From Halichondria panicea (taxonomy: Eukaryota > Porifera > Demospongiae > Suberitida > Halichondriidae), in the NCBI RefSeq assembly GCF_963675165.1, contig NC_087377.1, positions 15,744,198 to 15,808,197 on the forward strand: a stretch of DNA of 64,000 bases, written 5' to 3'. Position numbers and translations under genes: made by a program. Positions 10,122 through 23,200 of the stretch are shown here, piece after piece. The notes under the pieces were generated by a model. It worked only from the letters and a program-made list of their open reading frames with translations, ran no database searches and was not told the origin of the DNA. How positions within the stretch are numbered: the first letter of the stretch is position 1; the number at the start of each line of letters is the position of its first letter.

Positions 10122-13100
10122 CTAATTAGCACTTATAGAGAAAAAATCAACAGTTTCAAATGAATCTGTCCGTCCTCCGGCTACAATGACCTCTCCACTA
10201 GGAAGTACTGAGCATGTGCAGCAATATCGTGTAGTAGGCAGGTCTCCCACTTTCACCCACCTCCTGGTGTCAGGCTGGTAGAGGTGGATCGATGAACTTG
10301 GGTTGGCTCTGTCTTCCCGCCCACCAACGGCTAATAGTGACCTCCCAATACTGAGAGGAGCTGACCACACGAGTGGTACTTCCTGTAAGGTCTGCCAGAG
10401 AGTGGGTGTGTCCAGGTTGGAAAGGACCTTTGCAATGAGTTCATTGAGGTTGACGTGGTGCACTGTCTTGGTTGCCCACCCAGTGTGATCGTACCCTCCC
10501 ATTAGGTAGAGGATGTTTCCAATGAGAGTCGATTTCAGTACTGATCGTGGGTTAGGTAGTGACTGAGCAATGTACCATCTTCTTGATGCCACGTCCAACA
10601 CCTCCACAGAGGAGGTACATTCTTTATCATCACGCCCACCAGCTACAATGATGTAGTTGTTGAAGGAGACAGCTGTTGAGGAATGGCGAGCAATGTTCAT
10701 TGGTGGGTACGGGTGAGGCCATTCCCCTGATTCAAACACTGCAAGCTGATTGGTGCGTTTGTTGTTTCTTGGATCATATCCTCCCACCAGCACTAGTCGA
10801 TTAGCGAGTGATGTCATAGCGAAGTACCTGGCAGTGTACTCTGGTAGTTTGGTCCATTGATCTTGCTCGAGCTTCATCACTGTACACCTGTCACGATCAT
10901 TGACTGCATAGCCTCCACCAACATACACCGTGTCACCGATAACAACACTCTGTACCAGGTAGCCCATTCCGATTGGCATGTCTTTTCCTCTTCTCCATTT
11001 CAGAGTGAGTGGAGGTCTCAACTCTCTGGGAGGGGGACCCTGAATAATGAATGAGTGTAATTAGGATAGTGTCTACTAACAAGCGAGTGTTACTTGTAGC
11101 AATAATTGCATGCACACTAAATCACTTTCTCTAATTAGCTTAACCCTTTAACCGTCGGATTCTTAATTAACAGTGAAGTGAAATGTCTGTAAATTCTCTA
11201 TCGGGTTTCCAGAGCAATAAAATGCCTAGCAACCATATACCAATAGAATGCCCATACAACAAGGAAATAAAATGGTGCAACATGTGTTGCCATAACAACC
11301 ACGGTTATTACGCTCACCCGTTTTTATCATTTTAAGTGCTCGGCCAGCGGTGAGATAAAATCCAAAAATTTTTTTTATGGATCAGCCTATCATATGGTAT
11401 AAAGGCTTGACTAAGCTTGATTTTCACATCATATGAATGTAACAGTGCTAAGATATATCAATTTGAAGTACAATACGTACATGTATTACTATATCGGTGA
11501 ACGATCTATGAAATTTACAAGCTCACCTACAGACTGTTCATTACTGCTAATTCTATTTTAGCTATACTATACTCACTACTGATATTCTAGCTATACTATA
11601 CTACTTGCCAGAGTCACACAGTGAGCCCTCTCCTGGTCTTTCACCGTCCTGGTCAATAGCGCTAGCGTCTAGGTCCATGTCATGCATGTCCTCAGTCCCA
11701 GACAGTTCATCAGCGTCTAGCATAAAGCTGGTAGCCTTTGGGAGGTATCCTACTATCCCCTCTCCTTCATAGGCACTGTCATCACCAGAGGAGACATCGC
11801 CATTGCTGTCCTCAAGCTGTTCAAGCACATCGGCACAAGTAAACAACCTAGCCATAGCTATAAACTTTCTCTAATTAGCTTAAGAGGCCACGCCCACCAG
11901 TCTAATAGATGTACAGTACGATTACAAGAGATCAAAGCTTCTACTATAGCTCTGCAATAATATAATGGTGCATTTTGTGTCACCTGTCTCTGCTGTTGAA
12001 TGATGGCGTCTCTCCTGACCAGCTCAGCATCTTTGTGCTTAATCTGTTCCCTGTGTGCCTGTACAGGAGAACGTTGGTGGAAATCAAACACAGACGTGAA
12101 TATCATTAGTGGAAATTCTACAACAAAACGAGACAATCTTCACTAAAGGAAGTACATAATTATAGGCACACTCAAACGGATGTGCAGTTACGGCTTAACA
12201 CATGAGACAGCATCCATGCATGTTAAGGTACAATACTATTGTTGCTGTGGGGATCTCATTATCACACTACATGTACGCACCTTCTTGACTTGTTCAGTGT
12301 CCTTTGACTCCTTCTTTGTTGCTTCCACTGGGTCCGAGCTTGTTGTCAGGTAAGTATCTAAAATCGATACCAACATTAATAGACGGATGATGATTTTTTC
12401 GTTAGGGTTACAGTTAGCTGAAACGTAAAACACATATCATTGACTCACAGATGTCCCTGGCAGATGGTCTCCTCCTCATGTCTTCTTGCAAGCAACTGTC
12501 GATAAGCTTCCTCAACCTGTGTGTGTGAGGTATCTGGGCAACATGGAATGATCGATCTTCCACAGATTTGATCGTCTTCAGCTTGCAAACAATCTGCATC
12601 ATAATCGCCCCTAGAGAGAACACATCCAAGCTATTATCGTAATTATCCTTGTCCAATCGAATAGCCTCAAGAGGTAGATACCCCATACGGTGACCAATGG
12701 CTGTGAGGGTGTGGCTAAGCTTGGAGGGATCGTATAGCCGTGACATGCCAAAGTCGGATATCTTTGCGACAGGCACTGGTCGTGTAAGCTTCAGCAAGAC
12801 GTTATCACCACAGAGGTCACGGTGGATAATCTGCTTGCTGTGAATGTAGGCCAGACCACAAGCCATGTCTTTGGAGAGGCTAATTTCACATTCGCTAGTG
12901 AGGGACTCTTCATCAAGGCCGGAGAAATAGGATCTCAGATTGCAATCCATCAGCTCAACAACGAGGATTGTACTCCCTGATTTGGGGTGCTTGGCAGTCG
13001 ACAAAAACTGAACAACATTTCGGTGCTGGAACGACTTGAGAAAATCACTCTCACGATCAATTGCATCGCTAGCTTCTTCGTTTTTGCCGACTGAAATACT

Positions 13101-13619
13101 TGCCTGCATCTCCATAGCATCGTGAAGCAGCACTTTGACTGCACATATCTCGCCCTTGTAGCTGCCTTTGAAGACTGCTCCAAATGCACCTTTACCGAGA
13201 CGCTCGTCTAGGAAAACAGTCAAATCATCGTTGATCTTCTGGCGATCTTGGTCAACTGTAGAATGTTGTGTGGGGTAAAATATTATGCCGAATTGATGCT
13301 TACCTTGTAATTTAGGGTTGTTTGGACCAGTAGACTGTAGATGATCTCTCTCGATGGTCCTGGCTATGTGAACTTCACTCACGATGGGACTTGACAAAGC
13401 CTCCACCATCTCTTTCCAGCTCTTCCCTCCTTCATTAAGCCATTTAATCAAACCCTCACGATAGCAGTCATCAGGATTGTTGCTCCATTCTTTCCCGATG
13501 CTGTGGATTGTATCCGAGGGTACGTCAAGAATAAGCAAGATGTTTCGCCACTTAATTCGAGCATCAAACGTGACGAGATACAATCTCTTTAGATCTGCTA
13601 TTGTGAGATAGTCAGACAT
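10122..13619 (-). CDS. K2: death domain, kinase and Kelch-propeller protein
   Basis: There are five coding exons with GT-AG borders: 13619-13304, 13255-12449, 12357-12281, 12058-11984 and 11039-10122. They join in frame to 730 residues. Residues 1-95 form a death domain (WRNILLILDVPSDTI, then a C-x-E-GL-x-WL helix). The kinase occupies about 118-373: glycine loop GKGAFG at 126-131, ATP lysine K146, helix-C glutamate E174, HRD at 250-252, N257 and DFG at 273-275. All key residues are present, so catalysis is expected. The HRDL and LPLEA forms suit a tyrosine-kinase-like group member of the RIPK/IRAK sort. A linker, the charged helix and a six-bladed Kelch propeller (from 426) follow. It is probably a cytosolic sensor kinase. 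The intron before the Kelch exon contains a piggyBac remnant. Confidence 0.88.
11124..11883 (-). mobile_element. piggyBac remnant with one end and N-terminal ORF
   Basis: One terminus is seen at 11140: TTAA followed by CCCTTTAACCGTCGG, a piggyBac-style end with its TTAA target. On the minus strand an 84-residue ORF (11855-11601) starts MARLFTCADVLEQLEDSN and is acidic, like the N-termini of piggyBac transposases. The DDD catalytic core and the other end are gone. The 20-base host sequence ACTTTCTCTAATTAGCTTAA stands on both sides (11124-11143 and 11864-11883), which is longer than a normal TTAA duplication. The other K genes lack the insertion. Confidence 0.7.
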
Positions 13620-13956
13620 CTTCTCTGTAGAATAATTATGGTTATAATTTGTCAGAATTATGTGATAAAATAATATTTGGTGTGTGCAAACTATAATTAT
13701 CAAAATCATAGTAAAGACAGTGCTCTGCACTTACTGATAATAATCCAGAGGCTACAGTGCTAGTAGTGCAGTCAGTGCACGTGAGTATCTTCACAACATT
13801 CATAACAGTTGTACAATTACATGTACAAGACACGCCGTTTTTCCTGCAGAATAAACAATATCTTGTCACGTGATAAACCCCTCGGATTGAATTGTTCATT
13901 TTGAAGCTCTGAGCAAGTGGTCAAACTATTTGTCTGTATTGGTGGAGGCTGAAGAC
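13620..13956. promoter_or_regulatory. shared upstream region, K2 and plus-strand exon head to head
   Basis: K2 transcription leaves to the left and the plus-strand exon at 13957 starts to the right, about 340 bases apart. A likely non-coding first exon of K2 ends at 13737 (donor gtaagtg on the minus strand) and splices to an acceptor just before the ATG. The same donor context is seen upstream of K3 and K5. I see no clear TATA box. Confidence 0.4.
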
Positions 13957-14003
13957 ATGAGTCCATGGACAGGGACTACTGAGGAACCTTCATCAAGAAC
14001 AAG
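13957..14003 (+). CDS. first coding exon, MSPWTGTTEEPSSRTR
   Basis: The ATG opens an exon reading MSPWTGTTEEPSSRTR, ending in phase 2 at a gtacat donor. Related exons start at 49808 and 57408, and its tail alone is found at 52747-52771 and near 59736. Phase 2 fits the acidic-gene exons at 53058 and 59928, which begin with one base. It does not fit the USF exon that follows it at 50312 and 57911, so it belongs to the acidic gene. Confidence 0.45.
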
Positions 14004-14197
14004 GTACATGTTAATATTAATGTGTAGTTAACTTTGGCCTTGTGCATGATACCGTACCCAGGTAACACACACACACAGTTCCAAGTAACATATAAAGCTA
14101 GCACTTAAAAACAAGGTCTCCTAGGACGTTTCGTTTTCGTTCGCTTTCGTATTACATGGTTAGAATTTGCATGATGGTAACTACCTCCCAAATAACG

Positions 14198-14198
<1 letters not shown>

Positions 14199-14228
<30 letters not shown>
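14199..14228 (+). repeat. (AC)n microsatellite
   Basis: This is a run of 15 AC units just before a USF exon acceptor. The homologous place at 50657 is longer and interrupted. Confidence 0.95.
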
Positions 14229-14231
<3 letters not shown>

Positions 14232-14253
14232 TTGTTCCCGCCCACTCACACAG

Positions 14254-16323
14254 GAGGTCCACACTCTAACTAGCGATGATGGTTTGCCCTCTGACATGAC
14301 CTCTGAGGATGGCTCCACCCTCAACGCTATAGGCCACGCCCTCATCCAGATGCAACAAGGTGGACAGACCACCCCCTCATCTCAGCTCCTCGTCACTAGG
14401 AGCACCTCATCTGGTTCAGAGTCTGGCCAAAAATTAATGGTGAATAAAGAAGGCCAAATTTATCAGTGTGACGATTGCTTTTTTGACAAATCCAAAAGTT
14501 ATAGGCCTCGATAAGTTATCCAAGTGCTTGTACGTACTAATTACATGTAGAACCATGAGTATTATTGCTAATGTTTGAGGTTTCTTGGAAGTGGTGTTGA
14601 AAAATTGTTAATAGTCAGTTTTTATTATGTTGTTGTATGTGTTCAGGTCCTCTGTATGTGATGATCCCACCATCCAGTAGTGCTGAGATACTGCATGCAA
14701 TGGGTCGACCTATAGCACCCAAGATGAGCGGGATATCAACTATGGATTATCACACGGCCGACCCCATCGTTCAAATGCAGTTGTGAGTACACAGTTCATG
14801 TGATTGCCTACCTCTGCATAACATGTATGACAGTATGTTAGGGAAAGCATCATTCTCTTGCTACATACAGTATTACTAGAATATTTTGCTGTTGGTGAAA
14901 AACCTTTGCCAATCAGCCAAATCGGCAACCCTTTGCAATCTAACTATTGCGTTCTGGCAAGGATCGTGTGTATTTACCCAAAATTAGGTTTTGCAATTTT
15001 ATTGTTTAAAAATTCGCATAATTATGCTCATAAAACATTCTAGTGATACGGTAACTGTGAGGAGTATTGTTATTATGGTGGTTGGTTTGCAGGTCTAGGG
15101 ATATGGCCGCCAACAGGGAAGCTCAGAAGAAGGCTACACACAATGAAGGTGATGCAAATTCAATACTGAAAGTTATAGTGTACAACAGATGTACACATGT
15201 ACTTACGTGGTCATAATCAAATAGAAGCATTTACCACAAAGTACAGTTACGAAGCTTTAACATCAAATCTGCCGCTTCTAAAACTAATAACTTATTTGTT
15301 GTGTGGAGGCATCCATCCATGCTGTAAACGTCTAAGTATGCCTTGATTTTAATTTTATACTGTACAGTAGGTGTATGTGTGTGTGAGGTCAAGGTTCATT
15401 CATTTTGCCAATTGGCTCAGCTTCATTGTACATGCCCTAAACACGATAATTACCAGTTGTTGTTGTTCTTCCCACGCCCAGTTGAGCGTCGGCGTCGGGA
15501 CAGGATCAACGAGCTCATCAAGGTACTGGCTCAGATAGTGCCTGCTTGTCAAAAGAAAGACGCAACTACTGGTTCCATTGTCGGGGTGAGTGTGTGTGTC
15601 TGTTCATGTGTATACTAAAGTACTATTGAAAGCCATCGAAATAACTACTAACTTGGTTTTTTAAGCCTAATATTCCATATCTACTGCCATATATCTTCTA
15701 ATTTATCGGACACTTCTAATTACCCTGGACACTCTTTTGGGCAATTTTCGTTGTTCTAATACAACGGACACTCCAGTACTTTAATATTACATTTGTTCCT
15801 AACTATCCGGACAATACCTTGAAAAGTTGAGTTACCATTCATAGACGGCAAGTAAGACTTAGAGTGCTGCAGTTAGATTGCTTTGAGTAGCTAGTTTTAG
15901 ATAGTTAGTGCAACTATTCAGTCGCACACTGTTCTATTAAACTTAGCTAGCTCGCATGCAGCTGCTTGCTTGTTCTAATTATTCCGGACACTTCGCATGC
16001 TCTATAAAAATCTGTTCCAATTATATCTGGACAATTATTATTTTTTGCTATCTAGTAACTTGGTTTTTAAGCCTAAATTTCCTATTATTGCTGAGCATGC
16101 ACAGTGTATAGAGCACAGTGAATCCAGCAGAGTTCATTGTGTATACACATGTAGTTAGTTGGATATAAAATTAATGATCTATGATATTTTTTAATAGCAA
16201 CTAAGCATGTTTTTTGTTATCTCCACGTACATGTCTCACCCTCATGTCATGTTTCCCTGACTGCAGTATGTGTACAGCAAGGGAACGGTACTGGGCAAGA
16301 CAGTGGACTACTTGAAAGAATAG
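14254..16323 (+). pseudogene. U1: broken USF-like bHLH-zipper gene
   Basis: The exons are 14254-14439 (DDGLPSDMTSEDGS), 14647-14782 (GPLYVMIPPSSSAEILHAMG), 15093-15148 (NREAQKKATHNE), 15482-15585 (VERRRRDRINELIKVLAQIV) and 16267-16323. The HNEVERRRRDRIN basic region and helix 1 match the upstream stimulatory factor family, which binds CACGTG E-boxes as dimers. It is broken in three ways. The acidic exon present in the other copies is missing. The 14254 exon has lost its normal donor and ends in the wrong phase. The helix-2 exon stops at DYLKE before the zipper. It cannot make a dimerising factor. It lies head to head with K2. Confidence 0.75.
15649..16080. repeat. insertion rich in TCTAATTATCCGGACA motifs between direct repeats
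   Basis: The sequence AACTTGGTTTTTTAAGCCTAA occurs at about 15650 and 16052. Between them the motif TTCTAATTATCCGGACACT is repeated in diverged form at least five times. The homologous intron at 52060-52100 lacks the block. It is probably the remains of a DNA transposon with subterminal repeats. Confidence 0.5.
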
Positions 16324-17292
16324 GAACACAAGCATGAAGAAGCGCTCTGTGTACCTCTAGCTACTTCACGACAATCGAGATTATATTTTCTTTGTTTCCG
16401 ATTGATACCTACTATCAGGGGGCATGTGATTCAGTAATGGGGGTAGTAGCTCTGAGATGTATGCTTTGGACACAATAAGTTTCCTGGGCTTTTGCGGGAG
16501 TTATGAGGAGATACACGGATGGTCCCAGAGCCACTATGTAGACTTCATTGTAAAACATCACGTGAATCACTTCAGTTTCCAATCCCTCTTCTACATCTAT
16601 GATGCAATCAACCGAATAGTGGGTAATGATCAACCATGATTGTTGTTAAAAACGATGGATGCCAAACGTTCAAGTCAAAAATTGAGCCTTGCAGCTCTCT
16701 TCTCACTCTTGCAGCTACCAATAGTTAGAGTTCTAATGCAGAGCTAACTACTAAGTAGAGTAGTAACACTCGGTAAATAAGTTTTGCTACGGACTCTTCT
16801 GAAAAGGCTGCAATAGCATTCCAAGTAAGCAAAACTAGGCATAACTCGAGAAAGAAGCATTATTTTGCAAATCCATGAATTTAAATCCAAGTAAACATAA
16901 CTAGAAGCATATAGAAACTCTTACTTGCACTTAATTCATCCTTGAGCAGCTGTAGCGGTCTACACACACAGACACACAAACACACTACACAACCAAAAAG
17001 CCCTGATCTGTCTCGTGTCCGTGTACAAGTCCGTACAGTTGTGTACATTTGAACTTGTACATTTCATCTGGGCAATGATGTGTTACGGAAGTGATAGCAC
17101 ATGCAGATGTGTACGGAAGCTGTACAGTTGTGATTCAGCATTGTACATGATCTGGTACAGATACTTAAATATGAAGAAAATTAATTAGCTAGTGCTTGGT
17201 TTTAATTGTAATAATACAATTATGCAGGTTGGCAGAGACAATGATGTGTTGACATGCAGCAGTTAAAATAGCTAGAGAACAACTTATAAAAA
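16324..17292. other. repeat-rich spacer
   Basis: At 16790-16990 there is one arm of the MITE family that forms the full element at 22870-23287. At 17020-17170 the motifs TGTACA and GTACGGAAG are frequent. Similar TTTGTACA clusters stand at 22340-22390 and 26190-26260, which might be subterminal repeats of the large transposon. I see no gene. Confidence 0.4.
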
Positions 17293-20200
17293 TTACTGAT
17301 TCATACAGAAGACATTCAAACAGTACATATCATTAGAAAAATCATGATAATGAACAAGTTTTTCATTACTAAGTTGCTCTCGTTCTCGTTCGATTGTGAA
17401 AGGCTGCGTAGTAATGTTACAAGTGCTAGTACATTGATGAATCACTGAAATATGTGTAATAACAGCACTAGATGGAACAACACACAATGTTTTTGTCAAA
17501 GTTAACAAGGGACAGTCTTGCTCATTGTGTACGGTGAAACCCATAACTTGCTGCAACTCGAGCTCCTGTAGAATGCAGTAGGTTAAATTGTCCAGCGTAA
17601 CACATGTCAACAGGAGTCCGTACACAACCTGAAATATAATAATTGGTACATTGTGTGTATGTAAATTGATATTAAACACTTACATTCAAGCAAGGAGTAA
17701 TTCGTACATAGTGTCCATTATTGACGAGTTGACCCTTTTGGGAATAAACTGCTCCATAATAATTATGTTTGCACCAAAACATCCAAATTCAAGAAAGACG
17801 GTGATGAATGTATATCATATTCTCTTGAGACTTCACCATACATCTGATTGGCGCCATTGAAAGACAAGGCAACATCTTTCAATTTCTTGGTTGAGCCTTG
17901 TTTCTAGATGCAGATAAAATAATCCATGCATGTACAGTAAATATTCTTACCTTTCTCAGTGCTCCAGACTGATATATAGCCTTGCCAAGATTTAGTGATT
18001 TTGACGAGACACCATTCAAAACAGTTTGTACTGCATGCTGGTTGTAAAGATTAGTCAATCCAGCACCACACCTATACAAGTATAACGTAGGTAAACCAAC
18101 TAGCAAAATTATTACTCACTGTTGAAAATCCTCATTTGTCTCACTCTGGTAATAGCCACTTGAGCAGACAAATCTCAATGCTTCTAACGTTGAAAACGAA
18201 ACAGCAATATCACGACTTGGGGCTCGTCTGTTTGAAAAAATTTTCTGCTCCCTCATCAATGAATTAAAGGCTTCACACCTGCAAACACAAGACGAAAAAA
18301 GTGTCACATATCATTTTACGTACACGATTTAAACATTAACCTTTCAGTGTTGAAAGCAGCAGTGGGACCGAAGTCACAGAGGTCATCCACAAGGTGGAGC
18401 AGTAGGTGCACTTTCATTTTTTTAAGCATTTGTGGGTTGTATTCCTTCACCAGGTCTACAAACCCCTTACATACTTGTCTGCTTTCCTCAGAACAATTTG
18501 GATTAAATGGAACACAATATGCCAGTCTGAACACCTATACACACGCAAGGGTATAGAGTTTGAAATGCATAATATACATGTACATGTATACACATCCAAA
18601 TGTAGTGCACTCACTTTTAAAAGTGCCAACCATAATTTTCTTTCATTGGTAGTCACATATGGGGTCACAATAAAAGCAGCCATCTAAACATTGGTATAGA
18701 CATTATTATATTTTACTCAATAAAATACCTGTGCCCAGGCTTTGTAATCCCTCCCAACAAATGAACAATGGTGTTTGATTATGTTTCCATACAGTCGAAC
18801 GTCAAAGCCAGAATAATTAAATTGTTGAACAATAGCCAGAACTTCTGCTTTTTGTTCCTTTTTTAATCCAGCAATGAAGCGTTTCAGTAAGTACTTGACC
18901 GGGCCGAGCAAAATCGTATGGAGACATTCAACAGGTGTCGATCTAAAAGGGCAATAGTATGTTGTTATTGTCAGACTTAATGTACCCCTAAAAGTTGTAC
19001 TTAAATATACTGATATAAATCAACGTTCAATGACAGCATGGGATTTTCTCGTTCACGAAGTCCAAAGCTAGTTCGAAGACTCTCCTTCTCTGACTCTGTC
19101 CGTGCAGACTGTATAGTTCTCATTTGGCTAAGTGATACATCTTTCGTACGTAGAGTGCTCACATCAACAGGATCAACTTCTCTGTCAACCTATAATAATT
19201 ATACATGTACATACAAAACGTATCACATAATTAAATTATACCATGCACTTTCTGCAGTACTTCTTGCTACTTCCACCTCGATGATTAATGACTTCTGCTG
19301 CGCGAGGATTATCAGCAATCAAGCAAATCACAGGTGCCCTCACAATAACCTCAGTTTTGAGAAATGCATCAAAGACAGTTATTCCCTCTTGGAGTGTTTT
19401 GATATCCTCAGCAACAGGTCGTGACATATCCAACACAGAAACCTTGTTGGAACAAGTAATAAAGTGTATGTTACGTAATTGAGAATTTTCACTACGCGGA
19501 AGTCCTGCCACAAGGAAACACCAACTGTTAAAACAGTTCCACTTTTTACTCTTATTTCCACTTGTATCGTCAGAGTAAAGAATAATTGGTGCAGTGACAA
19601 CAGGCTTTCCTAATCCTGAATACTTAAGTGGATGAGGTTGAATGAAATCCTCAAATTCCTGCAAAGCATTATAATTATCCGACTAGAAAAACATTTGCAA
19701 TGTGAAAAATTGCTAGGATTGGCCAGGGGAACCACAAAAAAGCGTGGGAACAAGAAATCAGACGAGAGCATAACTCCAATCCGTTACAACGTCAATCACA
19801 TGTATACTGGTAGTTTTCCCATGTTTTCCCAGCCAATATGCCACGCAATTTTTACTGGTGGAGTGATGACTAATCCCTATATATATTTATTATACATCCA
19901 TTTTAGAATGTGGGGCACATAATTATGATGATTTGTGATGAATTGATGTTCCTAATACATGCAGTGTTGAGCACAGGTGTACACACAGTCCATCCATGCG
20001 TAGTAACATGCACGGACCGTACTGGTGACTGCATGGAATGATGTGGTGGATGGAAGCTGATAGGTGGATCTGGAACACAGTCTATTATTTAATATACTAT
20101 GTATTGTACATGTTCATGACGTTGTAACGGATTGGAGTTATGCTCTCGTCTGATTTCTTGTTCCCACGCTTTTTTGTGGTTCCCCTGGCCAATCCTAGCA

Positions 20201-23200
20201 ATTTTTCACATTGCAAATGTTTTTCTAGTCGGATTCCCTTTCTTTTTCAGTACAGTTTACGTATCATGACATGCATAAGTGGAACGTCAAGAGGCAGTAC
20301 AAGAAGAGAAGACAGGACTAATCAGATATCTTCTCGAATATCTCTGGACTAATAATTATAGTAGTCTATAATGAGTAATAATTATTTTATTGCTTGATAA
20401 TTATGTTGAATTTGCGAATCAGTATTAATTAAATGACAGCCATTTTAAGAGCATGATATCTAGCCAGTGCCATATAGCATGCCTGTCAGAGAAAGGGAGC
20501 TAGAGCTGAACAGTGTGAAGAAAAGGAACACCTCAGGCTCTGGAAAAGCACTGCTGCACTGATTTTAGGCGCACGGTTTATTAGCCACGCCTATCTATTA
20601 TTATTGGCCACAACGCAATTGCTGAGTCATTAAAGATGGCGGAATTGTCTAGGTAAGAGAAATAGAGACTGAGAGGTCATCTGCCTCGTGGAAGCAATCG
20701 CAAATCTGAAGAAGCGCTTTGTAATCCAGGTTGTAGTCGTTTGGAAACCCTGTGCAGAATGTCCTGGAGATGGCTGTACTTGGAGTAAATGCTGGGCAAG
20801 AAACTTACTTACTTACTTACTCACTTACTTACTTACTTACTTAGTCAGTCAGACAAAGAGCGGTGAAACGTAGAAATAGTGCAATTTTTAAAATGAAAAT
20901 ATTCATTCATTAAAATGTTTATGGATTATGAAATGAGAGATACAAAGAGAGAAAAGGCTAAATAAACTATCTGTTCAGCCAGTTTCTTGATGTGGCCTTT
21001 CCCTGCAGAGATAGAACAGTTTGAACATGAGTCAAAATAATTGAAATATTGCTAAACACGGGCAAACCCACTGCCAATCTTATGTAAAACCTACTGGTTT
21101 TACTAATACAGGTACACATTAGTAATACTATGACTTTTTTAAATAATTATACGTGCCAGTAATCATATACATGTACCTTCATTCCAAGTTGTTCGAGAGT
21201 GTTTAAATCCAACATATATCGAAGTAGGGAGCTAGGTGGTGAAACAATAGTTAGAATGTTCGTAACCTTGAAGTCAGAAGATTCAAGTATAACCAAAGCA
21301 CCCGGCTCAGGATACAGGTAGACAACTGATGTGAATGCTATTTTTAATTGGTCCAGTGTAAGCAATATATGTGCTTGGATATGCAACTCAGAACCCTGTA
21401 TACATGCATGTATGCACAGGTAAGTTTACGGTTTAAACATAATTATACTATAATACCTTGCAGTAAAATCTGTGAACCTTCACACATATACTTCCAAAGT
21501 GTGGATGTGAGACTATAACAAAGTCGTTGACAAACACGTGACCCACAGGCAAAACAGCCATATAGGGGTTTGAAGTTTTGGGTCTGTTCTCCAGCGCTCT
21601 CCATGATACATTTCCCTGGAATATTCAAATTCATTAAATACATACACACGTACATGCAATAAACTACTTACATCAACTCCATGTCAGGCTGAACTGGATA
21701 CCTCTGGACTACACTTGCAAACAATGGATTAGCGAAGCAATGACGTATTGTTGCCATCATTGAATTTGCATAAAAGGGTGTCCCATCAGATGAATAATAC
21801 TAAGAGTAGGAAGTTAATACACAAAGTTTGACATGCATGAACAAAGAAAGGTACCTTCGTTGGGGGCTCAAAAACAGGCAAAACAAGTTGCTTTATTTGA
21901 TGTATCGATGGCAAACAAGGGTTCATCTGCTTCAAACACCTTATGAAGCTAACCTTCCCTTTATGATATGCGAATAAAAACAAAATATAGAGTAATAATT
22001 ACACAACTTGCCAATTCACAACCTTTAGTATGTGTAGTACTTACATTGTGAACATAAATAAATAAATATGTTATCTTTTTAACACATGAATACACACATA
22101 AATACTATCAGATTAGTGGAATAAAGTGTCACTGGTCTTCACTCGGGGAAAAATGACTGTAACTTAGCATACAGTTTCGTCACTGCTCAATAGTGCATTT
22201 GCGAAGAAAATTCCTGTTTGCAATAGCGTAAATCCAAATAGTAAAACAGCAATTTTCCTTCTGTTCTTAGGATCCCGGATTTTCCAGGGTTTTCCAGTAG
22301 AGGAATAGATCTGGAGGGAGTAAATATGTGACTGAAGTGGTTATTTGTACAAATTTGTACATTTCCATATTGTACCGACTTCCGTGAACATTATGTAATT
22401 GGTTATATTGAGTGTACAAACCTATAATTATACTTCAGGTTCTACAACTTTGGTTATGTTGTCAAGGTAACAAGTGTGTAATAAAAGTCACAGTCCCTTC
22501 CGTGTTACATGGTCGCTCGATACATGATTTGGTAAGGGGTCGTTATGATACGAAACACAAATCCTTTTGTTTTATGCTACAATTATTTATTAAGGGCACC
22601 AGGCAACTCGTAAGCAACAGATTGCCGCAAATTTGCAAGCAACCAACAAGCAACTCGCTGCATGCAATACTTGTACCATGACCTTGTATCCTAGTGATTA
22701 AAAGTTTGGTTACGACACTAAAGGAAAGGAGGTGAAATCATCGAAATAAAGTCATTTGGACCGGAAAATGGATACGAACTTAATTTTGGGGCTTTATAAA
22801 ACCAGGGTCTCAAATTCACTAGTAACCTCTACCACTCACAAATGACTTTTGATACTAGTTCAGATAATCATGCCTCGGTGCACATGTGCAAGCGACGTAT
22901 ACGGTAGTGTGTTTGTGTGTGTATAGACTGTTATACAGCTGCTCAAGGATCATGAAGTGCAGGTAAGAGTTTCTATAGTCATGTTTTCATTCGTGGATTT
23001 GCAAAATACTTGAATGCTTCGTTCTCGAATTATGCCTAGTTTTGCTTACTTGGAATGCTGAAAAGGCTGCAATGGCATTCCAAGTAAGCAAGACTAGGCA
23101 TAACTCGAGAACGAAGCATTATTTTGCAAATCCACGAATTAAAATCCAAGTGAACATGACTAGAAGCCTATAGAAACTCTAACTTGCACTTGATTCATCC

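Noticed and set aside
10303-11054. Short plus-strand frames of 60-65 codons inside every Kelch exon
   Set aside because: They are antisense reflections of the conserved Kelch exon, recur in each copy for that reason and have no start context or family features.
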